Part shown: positions 6,133 to 13,360 of the stretch, one piece after another
Layout of the letters: every line of letters begins with the position of its first letter
Numbering within the stretch: position 1 is the first letter of the stretch
DNA from: RUG626 sp051866775
GTDB lineage: Bacteria; Bacillota; Clostridia; Oscillospirales; Oscillospiraceae
DNA length: 15,504 nucleotides
Reading direction: 5' to 3'
Assembly: GCA_051866775.1 (NCBI GenBank)
Contig: JBJDXR010000013.1
Location: forward strand, 1 to 15,504
The notes under the pieces: model-generated
What the model saw: only the letters and a program-made list of their open reading frames with translations
The model's database searches: none
What the model was told of the DNA's origin: nothing
Program-made: the position numbers and the translations under genes

Positions 6133-6860
6133 ATCACATCCACACCTCCGGCAAGAGTGATGAACGCATCCTCAAAGCTATTTTTTCCAGTAAGCCTCAT
6201 AAGCTCTCCGGGGGTACCTACTGCCCGGAGCCTGCCGCCGGACATAATGCCGATCCTGTCGGAGAGAGCCTTTGCCTCCTCTAGGTAGTGCGTTGTAAGG
6301 ATAATTGTCACGCTGCCTTTAAGCTGGGAAATGAGAGCCCAAAGCTCTCGCCGGGCGATCACATCAAGTCCCAGCGTCGGCTCGTCGAGAAAAAGTATGC
6401 GCGGCTCGGATATCAGCGCCAGGGCGATGGAGAGCCTGCGCTGTCAGCCGCCGGAGAGCTTCCCCGCGTGCTTTGAGGCTATCTGCTCCATGCCGAATTT
6501 GCCTATAAATTCCTGTGATTTCCGCCGGGATTCATTCCTGTCATGACCGTATATCCCGCAGATAAGCTCAAGATTTTCCCGGACGGAGAGATTCGGCGCG
6601 ACGGCCGTCTCCTGAGGGGAGACGTTTATTATCTCCTTTACCCTCCGCGTGTCGTTAAGTACGCTGTGCCCAAGCAGAAAAGCATCGCCGCTTGTGGGGC
6701 GGGTAAGGCATGACAGCATCCTTATTGTAGTGGTCTTTCCGGCGCCGTTTACCCCCAGAAGGGAAAAAAGCTCCCCATCTGCTATCTCCATTTCCAGAGA
6801 ATCCACCGCAGTGACGTCCTTATATTTCTTTGTAAGGCCGATGGTTTTTATCGTGGTCAT
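6129..6860 (-). pseudogene. ABC transporter ATP-binding protein interrupted by an in-frame UGA
   Basis: One continuous frame of 243 codons encodes a DrrA/CcmA-type ATPase: Walker A G-x-N-G-A-G-K-T-T at 36-44, Q-loop S-P-Q-E at 81-84, signature L-S-G-G at 135-138, Walker B F-L-D-E-P at 157-161, D-loop G-L-D and the switch His in T-T-H-Y. Codon 139, directly after LSGG, is UGA (6446-6444) and Q-R-R-L-S-I-A follows in the same frame. Relatives commonly have Trp or Met there, so a TGG-to-TGA change is the simplest cause. No frameshift is present and both 4-base overlaps with neighbours are kept, so the lesion is recent, a sequencing error, or read through. UGA is a normal stop in neighbouring genes, so a changed genetic code is unlikely. 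Termination would give a 138-residue fragment without Walker B. Confidence 0.8.
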
Positions 6861-7174
6861 TGCTTCTCCTCCTTAATGTCGGAGAGTATGTCGATAAGCT
6901 TGCCTGCAAAATGTTCGGGGTCATCAGCACTGTCACTGTCACCAAGCTCACGCAGCGCCTCGGCCTTGTTTGTGAAGATGGCATCGGCAAGCTTTGCAAA
7001 GAATGAGGGCCGTTCAACAGCGATTCCCTTTTTAGGGTGGGCAAGAAGGATGAGCGTATCGCCCGGCTCAATGCCGAACATGTCACGAGCCTCCTTGGGA
7101 ATAACTATTTGTCCCTTAGGCCCGACCTTGACAGAAGACATGAATGGGGCTGAATCTTTTTTTGGGGCTTTCAT
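6857..7174 (-). CDS. AbrB/SpoVT-type transcriptional regulator
   Basis: The 105 residues start at ATG 7174, chosen over an upstream start at 7219 because AAGGAG lies 8 bases before it. The swapped-hairpin AbrB domain is at about 13-55: V-G-P-K-G-Q-I-V-I-P-K-E-A-R (17-30), then F-G-I-E-P-G-D-T. The C-terminal half is acidic and helical and probably mediates oligomerisation. It leads an operon with an ABC ATPase and permease, overlapping the ATPase start by 4 bases. Such AbrB genes are taken as local regulators of their own transporter. The tandem GTTATAC sites 19-43 bases upstream are the obvious candidate operator and could also control the divergent MATE gene. Confidence 0.88.
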   Translation of the reverse strand: MKAPKKDSAPFMSSVKVGPKGQIVIPKEARDMFGIEPGDTLILLAHPKKGIAVERPSFFAKLADAIFTNKAEALRELGDSDSADDPEHFAGKLIDILSDIKEEKQ

Positions 7175-7192
7175 GATTCCACTCCTTAAATG

Positions 7193-7217
7193 GTTATACA
7201 AGTTATACTTGTTATAC
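7193..7217. promoter_or_regulatory. Three GTTATAC repeats at 9-base spacing, candidate shared operator
   Basis: GTTATAC at 7193-7199, 7202-7208 and 7211-7217; each is near-palindromic (its complement is GTATAAC). The 9-base period is close to one helical turn. The array lies between the AbrB gene and the divergent MATE promoter and overlaps TATAAC boxes that could serve the minus strand. Confidence 0.6.
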
Positions 7218-7255
7218 ACATGATACTGCTGAGACCGAGCTTTGTCAATAGGGTC

Positions 7256-7285
7256 TTGAAATCCAGCCCCAGTTTAATCTATAAT
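7256..7285 (+). promoter_or_regulatory. Promoter of the MATE gene
   Basis: TTGAAA (7256-7261), 18-base spacer, TATAAT (7280-7285), 25 bases before the GTG start. It excludes the earlier in-frame start at 7190. Confidence 0.7.
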
Positions 7286-7309
7286 AGCTCACCGTTAGGA
7301 GGGATAAAT

Positions 7310-8668
7310 GTGCAGGAGAACAATAACGATTATTTGGGGACGGAGCCTATAGGAAAGCTGCTTTTTAAAATGGCCGTGCCGGCGGTCACGGCGCAGGTTA
7401 TCAATATGCTGTATAACCTTGTGGACAGGATATACATCGGACATATACCGGAGACAGGCTCACTGGCCCTCACGGGCCTTGGGGTGTGTATGCCGGTCAT
7501 TATGGTTATTTCAGCCTTTGCGGCAATTATCAGTATGGGCGGCGCTCCTAAGGCCTCGCTTTATATGGGAAAACGGGACAACGCATACGCCGAAAAAATA
7601 CTAGGAGGATGTTTTGCACTTCAGCTTGTACTTTCAGCTGTACTCACTGCGGTGCTGCTCATCTGGAACAGGCAGTTTCTCTTGGCCTTTGGCGCCAGTG
7701 AAAATACAATCGAATATGCCTCGGGATATATGACCATATATGCCATAGGAACTGTTTTCGTACAGCTGACCTTGGGTATGAACGCGTTTATAACGGCTCA
7801 GGGCTTTGCCAGAACCGGGATGTTTACTGTCCTTATTGGGGCGGTGCTCAATATTGTCCTTGACCCGCTGTTCATCTTTGCCTTAGATATGGGCGTTCAG
7901 GGGGCGGCTCTTGCAACTATAATCTCACAGGCGGTTTCAGCTGCTTGGGTGGTGCGTTTTCTCACCGGCAAAAATACGATTCTTAAGATAAGGGCCGCAA
8001 ATATACGCATAAGGCGTGAGATCATAATACCGTGCATCGGCCTTGGCGTGGCTCCGTTTATTATGCAGGCCAGCGAGAGCATACTCTATGTCTGTATGAA
8101 CTCCTCACTTTTAAAGTACGGGGGAGACCTTGCGGTTGGGGCCATGACGATAATCTCCAGTGTCACGCAGTTTTCGCTTCTGCCTATGCAGGGGATAGGG
8201 CAAGGCTCGATACCTATAACAAGCTACAATTTCGGCGCAAAAAACCGTGAGCGCGTAAAGCAGTCGTTTAAAAAACTGCTTATGGCAATGGTTTGCTATT
8301 CTGTGACGCTCTGGGTGCTTGTGATGCTGTTCCCGGCGTTCTTTTCAAGACTCTTAACGCCGGATACTGAGCTTATAGAGTATTCCGCGTGGGCGCTGCG
8401 CATATACTTCGCCGGTATGTGCCTCATGGGGGTGCAGCTAAGCTGTCAGATGACCTTTGTGTCCATAAGCTATTCCGTCTCGTCGGTTATTGTCGCGGTG
8501 GTCAGAAAATTCGTGCTGCTCATACCGCTGGTCTATATACTGCCGCATTTCTTTGCTGATAAGGCGATGGCAGTTTATCTGGCCGAGCCGGTTTCAGACC
8601 TGCTGGCTGTGACCTTCACCTCAATACTATTCGCTTTTCAGTTCAGAAAGGCGCTTAAAACCATATGA
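7310..8668 (+). CDS. MATE family multidrug efflux transporter (MepA-like)
   Basis: The start is GTG 7310: AGGAGGG lies at 7297-7303 and a promoter lies upstream, whereas the ATG at 7308 is out of frame. The 452 residues have about 12 transmembrane helices in two halves. The opening G-T-E-P-I-G-K-L-L-F-K-M-A-V-P-A-V is typical of MepA/DinF-type MATE proteins, as are N-M-L-Y-N-L-V-D-R-I-Y-I-G-H, I-P-I-T-S-Y-N-F-G-A near the middle of the second half, and R-K-F-V-L-L-I-P-L-V-Y-I-L-P near the end. These pumps use a sodium or proton gradient to expel cationic drugs. It is divergent from an AbrB-controlled ABC exporter, so both may respond to one signal. A terminator follows. Confidence 0.93.
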   Translation: MQENNNDYLGTEPIGKLLFKMAVPAVTAQVINMLYNLVDRIYIGHIPETGSLALTGLGVCMPVIMVISAFAAIISMGGAPKASLYMGKRDNAYAEKILGGCFALQLVLSAVLTAVLLIWNRQFLLAFGASENTIEYASGYMTIYAIGTVFVQLTLGMNAFITAQGFARTGMFTVLIGAVLNIVLDPLFIFALDMGVQGAALATIISQAVSAAWVVRFLTGKNTILKIRAANIRIRREIIIPCIGLGVAPFIMQASESILYVCMNSSLLKYGGDLAVGAMTIISSVTQFSLLPMQGIGQGSIPITSYNFGAKNRERVKQSFKKLLMAMVCYSVTLWVLVMLFPAFFSRLLTPDTELIEYSAWALRIYFAGMCLMGVQLSCQMTFVSISYSVSSVIVAVVRKFVLLIPLVYILPHFFADKAMAVYLAEPVSDLLAVTFTSILFAFQFRKALKTI

Positions 8669-8675
8669 ATCTCAT

Positions 8676-8707
8676 GCGCGGCTCGGTTTTGAGCCGCGCT
8701 TTCGTTT
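8676..8707 (+). terminator. Rho-independent terminator after the MATE gene
   Basis: GCGCGGCTC (8676-8684) pairs with GAGCCGCGC (8691-8699) around GGTTTT, followed by TTTCGTTT. Confidence 0.85.
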
Positions 8708-8750
8708 CAAAATTAACGGAAAGGTAACATCTGAGCTGTTGAAAAAAGCG

Positions 8751-8779
8751 TCGAAAAAGTATATCCTTAAGCTTATATA
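8751..8779 (+). promoter_or_regulatory. Possible promoter of the pgsA-lipid kinase-LTA synthase operon
   Basis: TCGAAA (8751-8756), 17-base spacer, TATATA (8774-8779), 27 bases before the ATG. An alternative -35 TTGAAA lies just upstream. Confidence 0.45.
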
Positions 8780-8805
8780 TTTTATTAAGCAAAGGAGAGT
8801 TTTTG

Positions 8806-9423
8806 ATGTCGGAGCTGAGGGGAGACTGCGGCGGGGAGAATATGTGGTCGAAGGTAAAGTTTATTATAAAGCGGGACTGGAAGACCATCCCCAATATGCT
8901 GAGCTATTTCAGGCTGTTGATAATCCCGCTGTTTATATGGCTCTATATCGGCAAAAAGGCGCTCTACGCCGCGGCAGCGGTGATAATTGTGTCGGGCCTG
9001 TCTGACGTGGCGGATGGGTTTATCGCCAGGCACTTCAACATGGTCTCGGATTTGGGTAAAGCGCTGGATCCGGTTGCGGATAAGCTTACGCAGATAGCCA
9101 TATTTATATGTCTTGCAGTGAGATACAGGATCGTCCTCTGGTTTGTGTGCATACTCGCCGTAAAAGAGCTTTTGATGCTTACGATAGGCCTTCTGCTCTT
9201 TAAAAGGACCGGCCTCGTAAACAGCGCAAAATGGTATGGAAAAATGACGACCTTTGTTACTGAGGCGACCGCCGTTATCCTTGTGCTTATTCCGAATATC
9301 CCGATGCTGGCGGTAAATATACTGGTTGGTCTCAGCATTGCCTGTGTGGTCTTTTCTTTTGTGATGTATGCACGCAGGTATTTTAAGATGATGAAGGAAC
9401 ATAGCGGCGACACGGAGGTTTGA
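8806..9423 (+). CDS. pgsA: CDP-alcohol phosphatidyltransferase, PgsA-like
   Basis: The start is ATG 8806, with GGAG 8 bases upstream; a TTG one codon earlier is less likely. The 205-residue multi-pass membrane enzyme carries the full CDP-alcohol transferase motif D-x2-D-G-x2-A-R-x8-G-x3-D-x3-D at 67-92. P-N-M-L-S-Y-F-R at 29-36 is the usual lead-in. The expected reaction is CDP-diacylglycerol plus glycerol 3-phosphate to phosphatidylglycerol phosphate; the head-group acceptor cannot be proven from sequence. The N-terminus is about 20 residues longer than in compact PgsA proteins. The stop is one base before the lipid kinase ATG, and the lipid logic of the operon supports a phosphatidylglycerol role. 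Confidence 0.85.
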   Translation: MSELRGDCGGENMWSKVKFIIKRDWKTIPNMLSYFRLLIIPLFIWLYIGKKALYAAAAVIIVSGLSDVADGFIARHFNMVSDLGKALDPVADKLTQIAIFICLAVRYRIVLWFVCILAVKELLMLTIGLLLFKRTGLVNSAKWYGKMTTFVTEATAVILVLIPNIPMLAVNILVGLSIACVVFSFVMYARRYFKMMKEHSGDTEV

Positions 9424-9424
9424 T

Positions 9425-10309
9425 ATGTCAAAGAACGTGCTTCTTATCGTAAATCCAAGAGCGGGCAGGATGAAAATACGCACGTCACTTTTCCGCGTGA
9501 CTGAGAGACTCTGCGGGGAAGGCTACCTTCCGACTATTATGATGACACAGTATCGCGGCCATGCCAGGGAGCTTGCCGCTGCGGCCGGCGGATACGATAT
9601 GATCATATGCACCGGGGGAGACGGCACCTTAAATGAGGTCATAAGCGGAACAGTGTCTGCAGGGCTTTCAACGCCGATAGGCTATATACCACTGGGCAGT
9701 ACGAATGACTTTGCAAAGAGTCTGGGAATACCCGTTACAGTGGATGGTGCGCTTGAGAATATAATGACCGGTGACCCCACACCAATCGACGTGGGAAGAT
9801 TCAATGATGAATATTTTACCGATGTGGGCTTTATCGGCTATTTTTCAAAGACCGCTCGGGACACCCCGCAGGATATGAAAAACACCCTTGGCTTTTTCGC
9901 ATATGTGCTTGAGGGGATAAAGGATCTGCCGTCGATGCGAACTATAAACCTTGAGGCCAAGATTGACGGCAAGACGATCTCGGGAGAATACCTGATCTGT
10001 GCCGTAAGCAACTCCAACACCCTGGGAGGAGTTACAAGCCTTGATAAATCCCTTGTAAAGGTAGATGACGGCCTTTTTGAAATGCTGTTGGTGGCAAAGC
10101 CCCAGAGCGTCGCGCAGCTGCACTCTTATGTAAGAGCAATGCGCACGGGCAATCTAAACTGTGAGGGAGTGACCTTTTTAAGCACCTCGGAAGTTGAGAT
10201 AACCTGTGACTGTCTGGATCCGTGGACCCTTGACGGGGAGAGCGCCCCTTGGAACGGCAGCGTCAAGATCGACGTTCTGCCAAAGGCGGCAAGGCTTATT
10301 TTAAAATGA
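9425..10309 (+). CDS. Diacylglycerol kinase family lipid kinase (DgkB/YegS-type)
   Basis: The 294-residue soluble or peripheral kinase has N-P-R-A-G at 10-14, nucleotide-binding G-G-D-G-T at 64-68 followed by N-E at 70-71, and P-L-G-S-T-N-D at 89-95. The C-terminal beta domain ends with L-D-G-E-S-A near 269-274, typical of DgkB, whose product phosphorylates diacylglycerol to phosphatidic acid. Length is normal. GGAGG lies in the end of pgsA and one base separates the genes. Standing before an LTA-synthase-like gene, its likely job is recycling the diacylglycerol left when phosphatidylglycerol donates glycerol phosphate. A ceramide- or sphingosine-kinase role is possible but less likely. Confidence 0.92.
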   Translation: MSKNVLLIVNPRAGRMKIRTSLFRVTERLCGEGYLPTIMMTQYRGHARELAAAAGGYDMIICTGGDGTLNEVISGTVSAGLSTPIGYIPLGSTNDFAKSLGIPVTVDGALENIMTGDPTPIDVGRFNDEYFTDVGFIGYFSKTARDTPQDMKNTLGFFAYVLEGIKDLPSMRTINLEAKIDGKTISGEYLICAVSNSNTLGGVTSLDKSLVKVDDGLFEMLLVAKPQSVAQLHSYVRAMRTGNLNCEGVTFLSTSEVEITCDCLDPWTLDGESAPWNGSVKIDVLPKAARLILK

Positions 10310-10315
10310 GAAAAT

Positions 10316-10346
10316 GCCGAACGGCGCCAAGAAGGCGACGTTCGGC
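10316..10346 (+). other. Intra-operon hairpin between lipid kinase and LTA-synthase-like gene
   Basis: GCCGAACG (10316-10323) pairs with CGTTCGGC (10339-10346); four more pairs form inside around a five-base loop. No U-tract follows on the plus strand, so it is not a standard terminator. It ends 5 bases before the GGAG of the next gene and could set relative expression or mRNA stability. Confidence 0.55.
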
Positions 10347-10360
10347 CTGATGGAGAATAA

Positions 10361-12187
10361 ATGGAGCATATAAGAAAATTTCGCGAGAAAACAGCGGTAA
10401 AAATATGCGGCTGGGCTAGCCTGCCGTTTTTCCCGTTGTTCTGTCTTTTTGTCCTTGACTATTTCAATCTCTACCATTATTCAGGGCTGCAAACGCTGAT
10501 CGAATATACACAGAAGCATCCGCTTTCCGTGCTGTTCGAGATACTCATTATGCTTGTGCTTATGGTCGTACTGCTGCTGATATGCCGCAAGGCGTGGATA
10601 GCCTGTGGTATCCTGGGATTTTTCTCTCTGCTTTTCGCGTTTATTAACTTTCTGAAAATTGCCCTGAACGGAGATAATTTCTACCCCAAGGATATCGCTA
10701 TGGCAGGCGACGCGGGGGAACTGGCGTCCTTTATAACGGTGCCGCTGCCGGTGTGGTTTTATCTTGCCGTGGCTGTGATTATCGTGTGGACAGTGGTCTA
10801 TGCGCTTTTTAAAGTGGAGATACCGCTGACCTGGAAGATACGTCTGCCGTCGGCATTGGCCATAGTGCTCTGTGTTTGGATAGCGTTCCTTCCCTCAAAC
10901 GCCGAGAAGGTGATAAACCGCTTTGGAATGTACTATGAAAACACGGTGCTCCAGTCGTCGAACTATAAGGCAAACGGCTTCGTTGGGGCTTTTACATTAA
11001 ATATCCTCATAATGCAGGATAAAGCGCCGGAGGGCTATTCTAAGGCTGAGATAGATAGTATCCTATCAGACTATGAGACTACGGAAATATCAGGAGAGCT
11101 TTATGATGTTGTAGTCGTCCTTAACGAGAGCTTCTTCGATATACGCATGCTCCATGGGCTTGATTTTTCAGAAAACCCGCTTTCAAACTATGACGAGATC
11201 ATAGCAAGAGAAAACTGCTACAGCGGGAGCCTCTATACCACGGCGCTCGGCGGGGGCACTGTGCGTCCGGAGTTTGAGATGCTCACGGGGCTTTCCACGG
11301 ATTACATGGTATCCGGTTCCAGCCCGTGGGAGTATGTTGATCACGATATAGACACGTACGTTTCAAATTACAAGGAGGCGGGCTACAGCGCCATCGCCCT
11401 TCACCCGTATGATGAGAAGTTCTATTCCCGGTCATACGCGTATCCCTATGTGGGATTTGATGAGTTCTATGGACAGTCAGATCTGGCTGAGATGTTCTCA
11501 CTTAAGTATAAGCGCGGGTATGTGACCGACGCCTCCACACTTGAGGCGATGGAGTACTTTATGGATAACGCTGAGGATCCGATGTTCCTCTTTACAATAA
11601 CCATGCAGAACCATCAGGCATATAACCCCATGAATGAGGAGGACATAACGGTAACCGTGTCCTGCGATACTGTTGAGCAGGGTATACTTGATTCCATCAC
11701 TACATATACGCAGGGCCTTTATGACGCGGACAAGATGCTCGGGGAGCTTTGCGATTACATTGACAGCCGCGAAAGGCCGACAATACTGGTGTTCTTTGGG
11801 GACCACCTGCCGACGCTGGGATCGAACTATGGAGCTTATAACCAGACCGGATTTGTGGATTCATCGAATGGCTTTGACCGTGAGGAAGCAATGAGGATGT
11901 TCTCTACACCTTTTATTATCTATTCCAACAGGGATATAGATATAAGCATTTTTGATTCCAATACGGAAAATGAGATATCCCCATACAACGTCCTGAATGC
12001 CGTGGCTCTTGCGACGGATTTTAGACGTACACCTTATATGAACCTGCTGCTGGACTTTTACGAGGTCACGCCAATGTATAATGTCAGGCTGCATCTTGAC
12101 GAGAATGAAGAAATCGTTTATTTTACAAAACGCATGCAGCTGATAACCTATGACAGGACTTCGGGAAAGGGATATTCCCTTCACTGA
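10361..12187 (+). CDS. LTA synthase family protein (membrane sulfatase-fold glycerol-phosphate transferase)
   Basis: The 608 residues comprise five transmembrane helices (about 19-36, 56-76, 80-101, 129-150, 162-177), a linker, and an extracellular sulfatase-fold domain from about 247. Catalytic positions match lipoteichoic acid synthase: L-N-E-S (Glu256), nucleophile Thr300 in G-G-G-T-V-R-P-E-F-E, Q-N-H at 416-418, and G-D-H at 480-482 for metal binding. The family moves glycerol phosphate from phosphatidylglycerol to a growing polymer or sugar acceptor, releasing diacylglycerol. Downstream of PgsA-like and lipid-kinase genes this fits well. Whether it makes full-length lipoteichoic acid, a primer, or modifies another surface glycan cannot be decided. 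GGAG is 5 bases before the ATG. Confidence 0.92.
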   Translation: MEHIRKFREKTAVKICGWASLPFFPLFCLFVLDYFNLYHYSGLQTLIEYTQKHPLSVLFEILIMLVLMVVLLLICRKAWIACGILGFFSLLFAFINFLKIALNGDNFYPKDIAMAGDAGELASFITVPLPVWFYLAVAVIIVWTVVYALFKVEIPLTWKIRLPSALAIVLCVWIAFLPSNAEKVINRFGMYYENTVLQSSNYKANGFVGAFTLNILIMQDKAPEGYSKAEIDSILSDYETTEISGELYDVVVVLNESFFDIRMLHGLDFSENPLSNYDEIIARENCYSGSLYTTALGGGTVRPEFEMLTGLSTDYMVSGSSPWEYVDHDIDTYVSNYKEAGYSAIALHPYDEKFYSRSYAYPYVGFDEFYGQSDLAEMFSLKYKRGYVTDASTLEAMEYFMDNAEDPMFLFTITMQNHQAYNPMNEEDITVTVSCDTVEQGILDSITTYTQGLYDADKMLGELCDYIDSRERPTILVFFGDHLPTLGSNYGAYNQTGFVDSSNGFDREEAMRMFSTPFIIYSNRDIDISIFDSNTENEISPYNVLNAVALATDFRRTPYMNLLLDFYEVTPMYNVRLHLDENEEIVYFTKRMQLITYDRTSGKGYSLH

Positions 12188-12201
12188 TAGACAGAGTTAA
12201 G

Positions 12202-12253
12202 AAAAAAACACCGCAGATAGGAGACCAAAAAGAGTATCCAATCTGCGGTGTTT
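12202..12253. terminator. Bidirectional terminator between LTA-synthase-like gene and EFR1 gene
   Basis: A 13-base stem (12206-12218 with 12241-12253) has a 22-base loop holding a further GGA/TCC pairing. On the minus strand it ends in seven U, so it is strongest for the EFR1 gene; on the plus strand only TTTGCG follows. Confidence 0.8.
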
Positions 12254-12341
12254 GCGTTAAATAAATCTTTGAATAAGAACCTATACACACGGGAAATGAT
12301 CATTTAAAAGACCGCATGGCCTTGCATAATGTTTGGCAGCG

Positions 12342-13124
12342 TCAGTCTGCGCTGCACCCTACAAACAGCTCATTGACACGCCTTACTGGGCATATCTTCA
12401 TCATGCGCTCATTGACGGCGGCAGCTTCTTCAACCGTCATGTCCCTTGCACCCACTGGGCAGACGGCTATGCACCTCATGCAGGATATACACTTATCCGC
12501 ATCAGTCCTTGTCACGTCGTGGAGATCTATTGCCCGGACGGGGCATCTGTCTGCGCAGGTGCCGCAGTTGATGCATTTCTCCGTGTCGATCTTGGGCGCA
12601 CGGCCCTTGCCCGCCTTCTTCTCCTTGTAGGGACGGTTCCCCGGGACCGTGACCGGCCCGGCATATGGCTCCGTAAGCTTCTCCGCTATCTTGACCCCAA
12701 AGGCCTCAAGCTCCGCCCTGTCTGCCTCGTCGGGTCTCCCGGCGGCGACGAGCCTCGCTATCGAGTGCTCCGCTATGGCGGTGGCAGCAGCGATGGGTCT
12801 GAAGCCGGCGGAGACGGAGACGTCCTCAAGCTCGGTGAGCGTATCCTCAAAGGCACGGTTGCCGTATACGCACAGAAGCACGCATCTTGCCCCCGACGCC
12901 TTTATCTGCCCTATACGCTCTGATGCCGTAAATGGCACTCTTCCGCCGTAGGAGGGGACGGCGATGACCGCAAAGTCCTCATCACTCAGTTCTATTGCGG
13001 AAAAGTCCGTCCTCGTACCGGTCAGGTCTATGACCGTATTCTCCGGACTCAGCTTTGATACCAGTATATCGGCACACCGCTTCGTACCGCCTGTTGGACT
13101 GAAAACTATCTCATAATACTTCAT
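12342..13124 (-). CDS. EFR1-type flavodoxin/4Fe-4S ferredoxin fusion
   Basis: The start is ATG 13124, with GGAGG 9 bases upstream and the flavodoxin loop right after it; the longer frame from 13172 has no ribosome binding site. The 260 residues comprise a flavodoxin-like domain at 1-155 with the FMN phosphate loop S-P-T-G-G-T-K (9-15) and P-S-Y-G-G-R-V-P-F (57-65), a basic linker, then two 4Fe-4S clusters with Cys 184, 187, 190, 194 and 212, 215, 218, 222, each C-x2-C-x2-C-x3-C-P. It is a cytoplasmic electron carrier or oxidoreductase common in anaerobic Clostridia; its partner is unknown. Single-gene unit with a strong terminator. Confidence 0.93.
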   Translation of the reverse strand: MKYYEIVFSPTGGTKRCADILVSKLSPENTVIDLTGTRTDFSAIELSDEDFAVIAVPSYGGRVPFTASERIGQIKASGARCVLLCVYGNRAFEDTLTELEDVSVSAGFRPIAAATAIAEHSIARLVAAGRPDEADRAELEAFGVKIAEKLTEPYAGPVTVPGNRPYKEKKAGKGRAPKIDTEKCINCGTCADRCPVRAIDLHDVTRTDADKCISCMRCIAVCPVGARDMTVEEAAAVNERMMKICPVRRVNELFVGCSAD

Positions 13125-13360
13125 ATCTTTACACCTCCATGTTATTAATTTATCATGTATTGAATCATGCAAAACGTAAACTTATGCCTGCGTAAAATAC
13201 AATCTGGTTCATAATGAAAAAATTTTCGCTTCACACACTAAATTCAGGAAGAAACGGCGAATGGTTGCCGTAATCTGTAAATTTATCCGGTATGCCGATA
13301 TCAAGGAGGGACTTAAGCAGTTGTTAAGGCGCTGCTATGTATGGATATTCAGAGGCATGC

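Noticed and set aside
6129..6362. A separate gene for the C-terminal part of the ATPase
   Set aside because: It is the same frame as the upstream half, has no ribosome binding site and begins after the D-loop, so it cannot be a working protein.
6129..6860. UGA as a sense codon (altered genetic code) or selenocysteine in the ABC ATPase
   Set aside because: Neighbouring genes end with UGA at expected lengths, and the hairpin after this UGA does not match bacterial SECIS form.
7190..7309. N-terminal extension of the MATE protein from 7190
   Set aside because: A promoter with TATAAT at 7280-7285 and a strong ribosome binding site lie inside it, and the conserved protein starts at 7310.
8785..9483. 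232-codon minus-strand frame opposite pgsA
   Set aside because: It is antisense to a gene with a full catalytic motif, has no family features and is rich in His, Arg and Gln, as expected of a shadow frame.
13125..13172. Upstream extension of the EFR1 protein to 13172
   Set aside because: There is no ribosome binding site before 13172, while GGAGG precedes 13124 and the flavodoxin loop follows at once.
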